Assembly: GCA_009692065.1 (NCBI GenBank)
Contig: SHZY01000004.1
Location: 1-64,000 of the forward strand
DNA length: 64,000 nucleotides
Direction: 5' to 3'
Source: Gemmataceae bacterium
Lineage (GTDB): Bacteria; Planctomycetota; Planctomycetia; Gemmatales; Gemmataceae
Shown in pieces: positions 27,943 through 36,124 of the stretch. Under the pieces are notes generated by a model. That model did not search any database. It was given only the letters and a program-made list of their open reading frames with translations, and was not told the DNA's origin. Position numbers and translations under genes: made by a program. How positions within the stretch are numbered: position 1 is the stretch's first letter; each line of letters begins with the position of its first letter.

Positions 27943-28185
27943 ATGAACAAACTGCTTCGCATCTGCTTTTTCTCGGCTTGCCTCTGGCTGGCGGCGGCGT
28001 CTGCGCGCCCGGCGCAGCAGCCGCAACTGCCGCCGGCGGTGCCGCAGCCCGAGCCCGCGAAAACCGACGAGGCCAAGAAGTCCGAGCAAACCAGCGGCCC
28101 CTCTCCCGTCGTGCCTTACATGCTCGCGGCGATCGGCACGATCATCGTCATGGTGCTCGTCTGCGTGCCGGCGCGGCGCGGCTAG
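27943..28185 (+). CDS. Small membrane protein, hypothetical
   Basis: Protein of 80 residues with a signal-peptide-like start (MNKLLRICFFSACLWLAAASA), a Pro/Gln/Glu-rich middle (PQLPPAVPQPEPAKTDEAKK) and a single transmembrane helix near the end (VVPYMLAAIGTIIVMVLVCV), followed by ARRG. The layout suggests a small anchored periplasmic protein. GGTGGAAC precedes the ATG. I do not recognise the family. It follows the DUF2752 gene in the same direction. Confidence 0.65.
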   Translation: MNKLLRICFFSACLWLAAASARPAQQPQLPPAVPQPEPAKTDEAKKSEQTSGPSPVVPYMLAAIGTIIVMVLVCVPARRG

Positions 28186-28200
28186 ATGGCGGTCGCAGAC

Positions 28201-28288
28201 GGAAACAAGGAGACAGGAAGACAAGGAGACAAGTAGCATGAAGTCACAATAATCGTGGAGCAGACGATCTCCTTGTCTCCTTGTTTCC
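28201..28288. repeat. Family F inverted/tandem repeat, intergenic (F2)
   Basis: Left arm of GGAGACAA-type units (from 28201) and right arm of CTCCTTGT-type units (to 28288), pairing through GGAAACAAGGAGAC and GTCTCCTTGTTTCC. This is the one copy of family F in the window outside a reading frame. Confidence 0.9.
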
Positions 28289-28321
28289 CCGGATTCTCGC
28301 TTGTCGCGTGTGGAGAACCCC

Positions 28322-29425
28322 ATGGCCAGCGTCGCGGCTTTCATTTCGGCCCTGCAAACGATCGCGCCGCTCTCGCTGGCCGCCGAGTGGGATAACGTGG
28401 GCCTTTTGCTCGGCGATGCCGCCGCGCCGGTCGAGCGCGTCATGACGTGCCTCACCGTCACGTCCGACTCGGTTGCCGAGGCGATCGAGGAGCGCGCCAG
28501 GCTCATCGTCAGCCACCACCCGATTTTCTTTCGACCTACCCAGCAACTCACCGCGGCGACGGCCGAGGGAAGCATGGTGCTGGACCTTGTGCAGGAGGGA
28601 ATCGCCGTCTACAGTCCGCACACGGCATACGACAACTGCCCCGGCGGTATCAACGATCAACTCGCGGCAAAGCTTGGCCTCACCGGCGTCGGCCCGCTGC
28701 GATCGCGTAATGGCGAGGCGCAGTTCAAGATCGTCGTCTTCGTTCCCGACCGCGACCTTGTCAAGGTCAGTGACGCCATGTTTGCCGCCGGCGCGGGGCA
28801 CATCGGCCAATACCGCGAATGCAGTTTCCGATTGGCCGGCATCGGCACGTTCTTCGGCTCGGAGGCGACAAACCCAACCTTCGGCGCGAAAGGCCGGCGC
28901 GAGGAAGTTGCGGAGTGGCGCCTCGAAGTGATCTGTCCGGATCGCCTGGCAGAAGCGGTGGTCTCCGCCATGCGTTCAGCCCATTCCTACGAGGAGCCTG
29001 CCTTCGACGTGGTTCCCTTGCGACCGATGCGGGCGTCGGTCGGTGAAGGGCGCCTCGGCGCCTTGCCGGCGCCGATGGCCCTCGAAGCGTTTGGGCAACT
29101 GGTGAAAATGGCGCTCAAGGCGAAATCAGTCCAGATCGTCGGCTCACCCAAGCAAGCCGTCCAGCGCATCGGCATCGCATGTGGAGCGGCCGGCGAGTTT
29201 CTGGCCGACGCCGCAACCCTCCGCGCCGATGTCCTGTTGACGGGCGAGGTGCGCTTCCACGATTGCCTGGCCGCCCAGGCGAAACACATCGCTCTGGCGT
29301 TGCCAGGCCACTACGCCACGGAGCGCCTCGGCGTCGAGTCGCTCGCCGCCAGCCTGCAAGCGGAGTTTCCCGCAGCGACCATCTGGGCCAGCCGGCGCGA
29401 ATGCGATCCGCTGATCGGCGTGTAA
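28322..29425 (+). CDS. Nif3-like dinuclear metal centre protein
   Basis: Protein of 367 residues of the Nif3/YbgI/DUF34 family, which forms hexameric toroids with a dinuclear metal site; proposed to act in metal handling or as a GTP cyclohydrolase I type 2-like protein. Metal-site motifs are SHHPIFF near residue 67 and GHYATERLGVE near the C-terminus, with VYSPHTAYDN between. Residues ~130-235 carry the inserted PII-like domain (FKIVVFVPDRDLVKVSDAMF, SYEEPAFDVVPL) of the longer family members. The ATG at 28322 follows GTGGAG; the earlier in-frame TTG is not needed. Confidence 0.93.
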   Translation: MASVAAFISALQTIAPLSLAAEWDNVGLLLGDAAAPVERVMTCLTVTSDSVAEAIEERARLIVSHHPIFFRPTQQLTAATAEGSMVLDLVQEGIAVYSPHTAYDNCPGGINDQLAAKLGLTGVGPLRSRNGEAQFKIVVFVPDRDLVKVSDAMFAAGAGHIGQYRECSFRLAGIGTFFGSEATNPTFGAKGRREEVAEWRLEVICPDRLAEAVVSAMRSAHSYEEPAFDVVPLRPMRASVGEGRLGALPAPMALEAFGQLVKMALKAKSVQIVGSPKQAVQRIGIACGAAGEFLADAATLRADVLLTGEVRFHDCLAAQAKHIALALPGHYATERLGVESLAASLQAEFPAATIWASRRECDPLIGV

Positions 29426-29647
29426 AAGATTCCCTTCGCAGTTTGGTCAAACTTGCAATTCTTTACTCGTTCCGCAGCACGGCGCGTTAATAGCGGCAAG
29501 GCCATTGCCGCCGTAAGGCCTTGAACGATCAGGCGTTATCCGCAATTACGTTGGCTTTGCGCAAGGAAAAACGGGAAGTGGCGCGTGATTTGCACCGCAA
29601 CGCACCCTGTGGGATGTCGAAGCACTACCAGGACAAGGATGTCGTGC

Positions 29648-29854
29648 ATGCTGAACAAATCGATGTGGTGTTTTTTCTTGTTGCTTTTCGGGCTGATGAT
29701 CGGCGGTATCCAGTCGCTTGGATGGTGGACGGGTCCGGCTGCCGCCCATGCGCAGGTTACGCAGACCAGTACCGCACCAGCCGCCAGCGACGCAGCCCGC
29801 CGACACCAGCAATGCCAGCCGACGCATTGGCGATCCATGGTGCTGCATCAATAA
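29648..29854 (+). CDS. Possible small exported protein
   Basis: A 68-residue frame with a basic start and strong hydrophobic segment (MLNKSMWCFFLLLFGLMIGG), then GPAAAHAQ, which looks like a signal-peptidase site, and a short Thr/Ala/Gln-rich tail. AGGA lies about 13 bases upstream, a weak ribosome site. It converges on the epimerase gene, overlapping its last codons by 7 bases. No family is recognised. It may be a real small secreted protein or chance coding in a 420-base gap; the rest of that gap, 29426-29647, shows only a weak hairpin. Confidence 0.4.
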   Translation: MLNKSMWCFFLLLFGLMIGGIQSLGWWTGPAAAHAQVTQTSTAPAASDAARRHQQCQPTHWRSMVLHQ

Positions 29855-30828
29855 TTCACCACGTTCTGGCCGCGCGCGAATCGGGCGACAGCGGAGGAGC
29901 GCCACACGTGTTGTCGATGCCAGGCGACCTGACGCGCCAGACCGTCATCAAGCGAGGTTTGCGCCTCCCAGCCGAGATGCCGGCGCAGCTTCGCCGTGTC
30001 GGCATAGGTCGAGCGCTGATCGCCGGCGCGCGCCGCTTCCTTGCTGAGAATAGCACGTCGGCCGACGATGGCTTCGAGTTTACCGAGGATGTCCCACACC
30101 GACGCACTCTCGCCGCCGCCAACGTTGTAGTTCTCCCCCAGCGGCGCCTGCAGGGCCGCCATCGTCGCGGCCACACAATCATCGATATAAGTATTTCCGC
30201 GTACTTGCTGGCCGTCGCCGTAAACGGTGATCGGCTGCTTGCCCAGGAGGGCGGCGATGAAGCGATGGTAACCCATATCCGGCCGTTGCCTCGGGCCATA
30301 GACCGAAAAATATCGCAACACAATGACGGCAACGCCAAGCTCCTCGTACGATCGGCACAGGTTTTCCGCGGCTAGTTTCGTTACGCCGTAAGGCGAGATG
30401 GGCCGCGTCGGCATTGTCTCGTCGCCGGTGCTGAATCGGCCGTAGACCGACGAGGTGGACGCGTAGACAAATCGTTGCACGCTCGGAGTCTTGCGGACGG
30501 CCTCGAGCAACCGCTGCGTCGCTGTCAGGTTACAACTTTGGTACAGATCGAAGTCAGTCCAGCTTTTCGCAAGGCCCGGCATCGCCGCCAGGTGAAAGAC
30601 GACCTCGACGCCGTCGAGCGCCGCCTCCAGCGGATCGGTGCGCAGATCGAGCGTGTGGTGGGTGTAGCCGTGCTGGCCGTGCAGAAAATGCAGGTTCGCT
30701 TCCTTGACGGTACGCGGATAATACGGAATGAACGCATCGATGCCGACGACTGTGTGCCCGTCGCCCACGAGACGTTCACACAGATGGGAACCGATGAATC
30801 CAGCCGATCCAGTGACGAGACATTTCAT
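29848..30828 (-). CDS. NAD-dependent sugar-nucleotide epimerase/dehydratase
   Basis: Extended short-chain dehydrogenase of 326 residues acting on a nucleotide sugar, most like UDP-glucuronate or UDP-glucose 4-epimerases. The NAD motif GSAGFIGSHL is at residues 7-16; the catalytic triad region shows YASTSSVYG and SPYGVTK (YxxxK); substrate-loop features are RYFSVYGPRQRPDMGYHRFI and TYIDDCVAATMAAL. The ATG at 30828 overlaps the TGA of the upstream glycosyltransferase (ATGA), indicating translational coupling. The pair probably supplies and transfers a sugar for surface polysaccharide or glycoprotein. A much longer upstream frame antisense to nothing conserved is ignored. Confidence 0.93.
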   Translation of the reverse strand: MKCLVTGSAGFIGSHLCERLVGDGHTVVGIDAFIPYYPRTVKEANLHFLHGQHGYTHHTLDLRTDPLEAALDGVEVVFHLAAMPGLAKSWTDFDLYQSCNLTATQRLLEAVRKTPSVQRFVYASTSSVYGRFSTGDETMPTRPISPYGVTKLAAENLCRSYEELGVAVIVLRYFSVYGPRQRPDMGYHRFIAALLGKQPITVYGDGQQVRGNTYIDDCVAATMAALQAPLGENYNVGGGESASVWDILGKLEAIVGRRAILSKEAARAGDQRSTYADTAKLRRHLGWEAQTSLDDGLARQVAWHRQHVWRSSAVARFARGQNVVNY

Positions 30829-33800
30829 CCTTGAACCCTCGCTCCTTCTTCGTTTAGCGTCGCTGGAGCACTCAACGTGCTCAACGCTTGCTCCAGTTTC
30901 GCCTCGACGCCATCCATGCGCTGGTGCAAACCGGCCACCGTGTGATCGAGCATCGCGCAACATTCGGCCAACTGCTGAATCATCAGAACGAGGTGCCGAT
31001 TCACCTGCGACTGCTGCCGCGATAGCACATCGACGTAGGCGTGCTTGAAGTTGTTGAGCAATTTCTGTTTGATGAGCCGCTTCACGGGGGCAAGCGTTCC
31101 TTCCGTGACATCCACGTAGTCGGCCGGCAGTTGCTGGAGGTGATGTGCCTTCGGAAGCGTTTCGTTCACGGTGTCGAGGAAAGTGCCCAGACAAGGAGAC
31201 CGGGAGACAAGGAGAGAAGGAGAGAGAATCAAGCTCATCGTGCTCTTGGTCTCCTGGTTTCCTTGTCTCCTTGCCTCCGTGACTCCCCCTGTTCGCTCGG
31301 GCCACAGCGAAACGTGATACGAGCCGACATCGCTCGGCAGTGGAATCGGCAAGGCAGCGACCTGTGCCTGTCCCGGCATCAACAGAGTCGGCAGGCTTAT
31401 TTCCGTGTGCGCGACGACTTCCCCTGCCTCGTCGCGAATCTCGCAGCAGATCAGCGTGCGTCCCGGACCCTCCGACGCCGATGCAAGCGTGCCACGCTGA
31501 CTGACCCTGACCGGCACAAGCAGCGTGCGCGTGCCTATCGCAGCCTGAATCGACTCACGCAGCGGTTCAATGGCTAAATCGTCGCAGCGGGCCCGAGCCG
31601 GTTGCGTAAGCAAATTCTCGATGAACTCCGCAAAGCGTTGCTGCCACACCGGTCGCCCAAACTGCTGGGCACGCTCTAGCCCGCGCGTGCGCATCTGTTG
31701 GCGAAGGGACTCCCTGAGCGCGTCAATCGCAGCAAGCAAGGTGGTGGCATATTTGTCCGCGCCGGCGTAGTTCGTGTCAACGTGTGCCCGGCCTTTTGTG
31801 CCGTAGGCGTTCCGAACGGATTCATCGCCGCTCAGTTGGTTCACGGCATTCGTAAAGCTGTCGAAATTCGCAACCGTGATGCCCCCCTGGGCACGCGCGA
31901 CCTGGCCGGCGAGGACGGGACAATCGCGATGCACGATGACCGGCGTTCCTTGAGCCCAAGCTTCCAGCACGACAAGCGACAGCGATTCCTGCGTCGAGAG
32001 TTGCACCAGCGCCGTCGCGCCGGCAAGCACAGCATGTTTGGTTGCTTCGTCCACCCGTCCGAGATCGCGCAGCCAGGTAGCTTCAGGTAGCTTGAAATTG
32101 CCTTGCCCCATGAAAACGAAATCCACGCGATCCGGATTCTCCGCCTGATAGCGCTGCGCCCATTCCAGCAATAGTGGCAAGTTCTTTTGCTCGGAATAGC
32201 GCCCGCAGTAGACGACGTAGGGCCGCGCGTTCAATCGAGCCGGCGGAGCAGCGAGAGACGCCGGCGGCAGCCACGTGCCGATCTCGCGTGAATTGGGATG
32301 ATTGACGCCGAGCCGGGCTTGGGCAAACGCCTGTTCCTCGGCGCTATGATAAAGGATGCCTCCCACGTTGCCGTACAATTGCGGCCAGACGTTGAGGCGA
32401 CCAAGCGGCTCGTCGTGGAAGCAGGGAACGAGCAACGTCTTCTCGGGAAATTCCGCCGCGATATCGGCAGTCAGACCGAAGAGATAGGGGCCCGTGATGA
32501 TCGCGGCGAAATCGTTTCGCCGCCTGCGTAACGCGGCCACGAGCGCCGAGGAATGAATGCTGAGCCGAAGGTAGCGTTCTTCCGTGTCCGCCGGAACGTG
32601 CCCGTCGGCTTCGAGTATAATGCGGAAGGCGTCGCCGTGAGCGGCTGAATCGTGTGTGTCAATTGGAAAGCGATGCACGCGCAAGCCGTCGAGTGTCACG
32701 TCGCTGGGCGATGCGTCGTTTTTCCAGTGGCTTTCCGAAGTCGTGCAAGTCGTAAAGACCTCGACATGATGCCCTGCGTCGCGAAGCGCCCTGGCCATGG
32801 TGCGCAGCGAAGTCTCCGCGCCGCCGACGATTTCCGGGCCGAAGCGAAAGCTCACCACGGCGATACGGCGCGGGGTGTGGGCCAGACCTTCTTGTATGCC
32901 TGGCCAGACAGGAATGTCGGGCCCCAAGTTTGCATTCAACACTCGCCGGATTTTCCGAACCAGATCCTCGACGTCGTTGGGGACGAAGGTCAATCCCGCG
33001 TCGCCGACCGTTTCGGGCAGTGCGGGGCTGCGGGACGCGATCACCGGCAGCCCGCACGCCATAGCCTCGACTACTGGCAGGCAAAAGCCCTCGTGCAGCG
33101 ACGGCATCACCAGCACATCCGCGCTGCGGTAAGCTCGCGCCAGATCGGCGTCGTCCAGTTGGCCGATCCAATGCACTCGCTTGGCCACGCCGAGTTGCTC
33201 CGCGAGCGACTGGCAACGCGCCGCCTCCTCGGCGTAGACATCGCTGGTGTCGCCCACGCAAACGACGTGAGCGGTTTCATCATCCAGTTTCGCGAGCGCT
33301 TCAATCAACACCGACACCCGCTTGTTGCCCGCCAGTCGGCCGACGTAAAGCAGAATGGGTGCATCGATGCCGAGCCGTCGCTGAAAGTATCGCTCGCGCG
33401 GTTCGGCGCCCAAGTAATCCAGGTTGACCGTCAGCGGCAGCGTGGTTGTATGCTCGGGCGGAAAATGGGTCGCTTCTCCAAGCTCGCGGGCGTTCGCCTG
33501 GCTCGTGGTCAAGGCGTGGTCGGCGCACCAAACGTAACCACGCTGGCGGGCGCTCTGCTCCAGGCCTTCACGATGTTGATCGTGCCACATTTCCGGAGGT
33601 GTCACGCCGTGATAATCAAAAACAATGCGCGGCCCCGCGCCGGCCAGGCAGGGCAGAAGTTGCAACAGGTCAAAGTACTGCGCGTAGATCGCCAGGATCA
33701 GGTCAGCCTGGCGTAGATACTCCCACGCGGGTCCGTCAGCGCGCGGCTCCGCAAGTTCCACCGCGCAGGTCTGAAGGTCTGGATGAAGGCGGCTTGCGTC

Positions 33801-33917
33801 TTGAACGAATAGACGCACTTCGGCGCCGCGCTCCTGGAAGAATCGCACCTTCTCGGCGATCTGATTGCCGACCGCGTTATGGCGCGGCGCGTTGCCCGAC
33901 AGCAGTGCCACCCGCAT
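30825..33917 (-). CDS. Double GT4-type glycosyltransferase
   Basis: Protein of 1030 residues with two glycosyltransferase modules. Module 1 (~1-330) has LYVGRLAGNKRVSVLIEAL and the nucleotide-sugar motif PSLHEGFCLPVVEAMACGLPV. Module 2 (~350-720) starts RIAVVSFRFGPEIVGGAETS and has VYCGRYSEQKNLPLLLEWA and STQESLSLVVLEAWAQGTPV. A beta-rich region (~745-875) and a coiled-coil-prone tail (~930-1015, LVLMIQQLAECCAMLDHTV) follow. Residues ~878-909 (TEARRQGNQETK, LSPSLLVSRSPCL) come from an inserted family F repeat, and the last residues TLNEEGARVQG from part of a family A arm. GGAGGAACTCC precedes the ATG. It is coupled to the epimerase gene. Confidence 0.92.
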   Translation of the reverse strand: MRVALLSGNAPRHNAVGNQIAEKVRFFQERGAEVRLFVQDASRLHPDLQTCAVELAEPRADGPAWEYLRQADLILAIYAQYFDLLQLLPCLAGAGPRIVFDYHGVTPPEMWHDQHREGLEQSARQRGYVWCADHALTTSQANARELGEATHFPPEHTTTLPLTVNLDYLGAEPRERYFQRRLGIDAPILLYVGRLAGNKRVSVLIEALAKLDDETAHVVCVGDTSDVYAEEAARCQSLAEQLGVAKRVHWIGQLDDADLARAYRSADVLVMPSLHEGFCLPVVEAMACGLPVIASRSPALPETVGDAGLTFVPNDVEDLVRKIRRVLNANLGPDIPVWPGIQEGLAHTPRRIAVVSFRFGPEIVGGAETSLRTMARALRDAGHHVEVFTTCTTSESHWKNDASPSDVTLDGLRVHRFPIDTHDSAAHGDAFRIILEADGHVPADTEERYLRLSIHSSALVAALRRRRNDFAAIITGPYLFGLTADIAAEFPEKTLLVPCFHDEPLGRLNVWPQLYGNVGGILYHSAEEQAFAQARLGVNHPNSREIGTWLPPASLAAPPARLNARPYVVYCGRYSEQKNLPLLLEWAQRYQAENPDRVDFVFMGQGNFKLPEATWLRDLGRVDEATKHAVLAGATALVQLSTQESLSLVVLEAWAQGTPVIVHRDCPVLAGQVARAQGGITVANFDSFTNAVNQLSGDESVRNAYGTKGRAHVDTNYAGADKYATTLLAAIDALRESLRQQMRTRGLERAQQFGRPVWQQRFAEFIENLLTQPARARCDDLAIEPLRESIQAAIGTRTLLVPVRVSQRGTLASASEGPGRTLICCEIRDEAGEVVAHTEISLPTLLMPGQAQVAALPIPLPSDVGSYHVSLWPERTGGVTEARRQGNQETKSTMSLILSPSLLVSRSPCLGTFLDTVNETLPKAHHLQQLPADYVDVTEGTLAPVKRLIKQKLLNNFKHAYVDVLSRQQSQVNRHLVLMIQQLAECCAMLDHTVAGLHQRMDGVEAKLEQALSTLSAPATLNEEGARVQG
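30848..30859. repeat. Family A half-element in CDS end (A6)
   Basis: CTTCGTTTAGCG, shared with the left arm of A4, forms part of the last codons of the glycosyltransferase gene (LNEE). Short, so homology is only suggested. Confidence 0.4.
31190..31278. repeat. Family F repeat in CDS (F3)
   Basis: Left arm of GGAGACAA-type units (31190-31223) and right arm of CTCCTTGT-type units (31251-31278), in frame in the glycosyltransferase gene at residues ~878-909. Both arms are diverged from the perfect unit. Confidence 0.9.
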
Positions 33918-33938
33918 GGAGTTCCTCCGTGAACCTCA

Positions 33939-33982
33939 CTTCGTTTAGCGTTCGCATGACGTCGCGCGAACGCTAAACGAAG
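33939..33982. repeat. Family A inverted repeat (A4)
   Basis: Perfect 17-base arms CTTCGTTTAGCGTTCGC (33939-33955) and GCGAACGCTAAACGAAG (33966-33982), 10-base loop, just upstream of the glycosyltransferase start and downstream of the JAMM peptidase stop. Confidence 0.96.
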
Positions 33983-34027
33983 AGTGGGAATCGTAACACA
34001 TCGGCAAAACGCGGGGCAATGCGAACT

Positions 34028-34456
34028 TCACCCCTCGACGACGTGCCACGCGGCCTCGTCAAAGGCGTTTTTTGACAGCCACCAGCCGCGCACCAGCGGC
34101 TCCGGCCCGCTGAGCCCGATGATGAAGTGGACCACATCGGCGTAGTACTCCCATTCCAGGTCCGTGCGGCTCGGGATCGGCTCACTGGTCGGGTGCGAGT
34201 GATAGACCGCCATGATCTCGTGCCCGGCGTCCCTCATTGCGCGGTCGGCCTTGAGCATGCTGCGGCCATCCGAGAGGTACTTGGTCGGGCTGGCTGCTTC
34301 GTTGATCAAAGGGTGCCAGGCCAGGACGCGCAACGTGTCTCCCTCGCGCACGCCGGCCAGGAGGCCGCAGCATTCGTTCGGTAATTCCGTCCGCGCATGC
34401 CGAACCATGGCGTCGAGAAACTGGCGCGGCAGGAGAAGATGCTCTGATCTTGACAA
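34028..34456 (-). CDS. JAMM/Mov34-type metallopeptidase
   Basis: Protein of 142 residues of the M67/JAMM family, zinc-dependent isopeptidase-like enzymes. The metal signature is complete: Glu in NECCG near residue 27 and HSHPTSEPIPSRTD (HxHx7SxxD) near residues 86-99. In bacteria such proteins process sulfur-carrier proteins (ThiS/MoaD-like) or ubiquitin-like tags; here no carrier gene adjoins, so the substrate is open. The start is TTG at 34456, with GGAG 9 bases upstream; no better ATG exists. Its 158-base upstream gap holds nothing I recognise. Confidence 0.9.
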   Translation of the reverse strand: MSRSEHLLLPRQFLDAMVRHARTELPNECCGLLAGVREGDTLRVLAWHPLINEAASPTKYLSDGRSMLKADRAMRDAGHEIMAVYHSHPTSEPIPSRTDLEWEYYADVVHFIIGLSGPEPLVRGWWLSKNAFDEAAWHVVEG

Positions 34457-34614
34457 GGTTACCGGCTCCGTCAGACAATTAGAGTTTCCCCGTCGGAAAA
34501 TCTTGTGCAGCTTCCGCGACCTAAACGCGGGTCGATATGAATCGAGGCTGGCAAGGATTCCTAGAATAACGATTGTAGCAGAATTGCCGCGGAAACGGAC
34601 AGAGGAGCTCGACT

Positions 34615-35322
34615 GTGGAGAACGAAAACATGGACCTGGCGCAGTTGGCCGCCTACTTGCATCGCGATCTGCGCGAAGTGAGCAAGCTGGCGAATCGCGG
34701 CTACCTGCCCGGCAAGAAAGTCGGCGGCGAGTGGCGATTCGCCTCCTCGGATATCAACCACTGGATCGAAACCCAGATGCACGCCTTCACCGAAGTCGAG
34801 CTGGAAGCTCTCGAGCGGCGCGGCGGTGGCGTGTGCGTGGCCACCGAACTGCTCGTCAGCTCGATGCTGACGGAAGGCACGATTGCCGTGCCGCTGCACG
34901 CTTCCACCCGGGCCTCGGTTCTGAAGGAACTGGTCGGCCTGGCCGAGCAGTCGTGGCAGATTTACGATCCGGAAGTCCTGCACGCCGCGATCAAGCAGCG
35001 TGAGGAAATAGGGAGCACGGCACTGGCGTCGGGCGTGGCGATCCCGCACCCGCATCGCCCGCTCTCCGCCAAGGCCCAGGGCGAATCCGTGCTCGCGTTC
35101 GCGCGGACCTGCCGAGGCATTCCGTTCGGCGCGCCCGACGGCGGCTTGACCGATCTCTTCTTCCTCGTCAGTTGTCGCGATGCGATCACGCATCTGCGAG
35201 TGCTGGCGCGTTTGTCGCGCATGCTGTTGCGGCCCAATTTTTTCGAAGATTTGCGTGCAACCGAAACGGCGTCCGACGTACTGCAATTGATCGAACGAAC
35301 CGAGCGGGAGCTGGTGGAATGA
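34615..35322 (+). CDS. HTH-PTS EIIA (Ntr/fructose type) fusion
   Basis: Protein of 235 residues. Residues ~5-50 form an excisionase/MerR-like helix-turn-helix (MDLAQLAAYLHRDLREVSKL, GYLPGKKVGGEWRFASSDIN); residues ~85-232 form a PTS EIIA type-2 domain, with the phosphorylatable histidine expected in SGVAIPHPH. The family pattern recalls PtsN (EIIA-Ntr) regulators rather than sugar transporters, and no EIIB or EIIC gene is near. Start GTG 34615 is chosen for the AGAGGAG site 7 bases upstream; ATG 34630 is an alternative. A phosphorylation-controlled DNA-binding regulator is a reasonable inference. Confidence 0.9.
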   Translation: MENENMDLAQLAAYLHRDLREVSKLANRGYLPGKKVGGEWRFASSDINHWIETQMHAFTEVELEALERRGGGVCVATELLVSSMLTEGTIAVPLHASTRASVLKELVGLAEQSWQIYDPEVLHAAIKQREEIGSTALASGVAIPHPHRPLSAKAQGESVLAFARTCRGIPFGAPDGGLTDLFFLVSCRDAITHLRVLARLSRMLLRPNFFEDLRATETASDVLQLIERTERELVE

Positions 35323-35337
35323 CCGGCCAGGAAGAAG

Positions 35338-35480
35338 TTATCCACGAAGGTCACCAAGGGACACGAAGGGTCGAAAAAGAATTACCGTGCAAAACAACGC
35401 TGCCCATGCAGCGAATCAGGTCCGCATTTGAAATCGCCACTTCTCCCCTCTTCGTGTCTCTTGGTGTCCTTCGTGGATAA
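35338..35480. repeat. Family E inverted repeat (E2)
   Basis: Left arm TTATCCACGAAGGTCACC... (from 35338) and right arm ...GGTGTCCTTCGTGGATAA (to 35480), with an 80-base spacer. It occupies the gap between the HTH-PTS gene and the nucleotidyltransferase gene. Confidence 0.88.
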
Positions 35481-35488
35481 ACTCCTGT

Positions 35489-36124
35489 ATGTTGGACGAA
35501 ATCCTTCCCAACCATCCGCTGGATTACTTTCTGCAAACCGGCGCAGCGCTGCACGTCGCGGCCGATGGTCAGATGGTGTGCGCCGAATCCGGCCGCTGTC
35601 CTGGCGCGCAGGTCCTGCTGCCGGGCTCCTTCAATCCAATCCATCGCGGGCACTGGGAACTCCGGGAGGTCGCTGAGAGTCTGCTTGGCCAACCGGTGGC
35701 GTTCGAATTGAGCGTTGCCAATGTCGAAAAGCCGAAACTGACACGTGACGAGATTTGCCGACGGTTGGCGCAGTTCAACTGGCAAGCGTCGGTCTGGTTG
35801 ACGCATGCCCCGAAGTTCATTGACAAGGCGGAGCGATTTCCTGGGGCCACATTCGTTGTCGGCGCAGACACGGCATTGCGAATCCTTGCGCCGCGTTATT
35901 ATGGCGGCGATGAAGCGCTGATGCTGGCGGCGCTGGAGCGGCTGGGGAGCCTACATTGCCGTTTTTTGGTTGCATGTCGCGAGGATGATCGTAAACAATG
36001 TCTGAGGTGTGGAGATCTGCCGATCCCGCCGGCGTTCCGCGCTCTGTTCGAAGAGATTTCGCCGGAGCGATTTCGCTGGGATCTTTCCTCGTCCGAACTG
36101 CGAGCACTGGGACATGGAATCTAG
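35489..36124 (+). CDS. NadD-like nucleotidyltransferase superfamily protein
   Basis: Protein of 211 residues with the nucleotidyltransferase HxGH signature in GSFNPIHRGH near residue 47 and the C-terminal SSSELR (equivalent to ISSTxIR) near residue 202. Between are VVGADTALRILAPRYYGG, as in nicotinamide/nicotinate mononucleotide adenylyltransferases. It is not a typical NadD and has an N-terminal 40-residue extension; a related group links such domains to CinA-like proteins. Substrate not determinable. It overlaps the next gene by 11 bases, implying co-translation. Confidence 0.82.
   Translation: MLDEILPNHPLDYFLQTGAALHVAADGQMVCAESGRCPGAQVLLPGSFNPIHRGHWELREVAESLLGQPVAFELSVANVEKPKLTRDEICRRLAQFNWQASVWLTHAPKFIDKAERFPGATFVVGADTALRILAPRYYGGDEALMLAALERLGSLHCRFLVACREDDRKQCLRCGDLPIPPAFRALFEEISPERFRWDLSSSELRALGHGI

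Noticed and set aside
30829..31305. N-terminal extension of the epimerase
   Set aside because: The Rossmann motif starts at residue 7 from the ATG at 30828, and the extension overlaps the glycosyltransferase in another frame, including a repeat.
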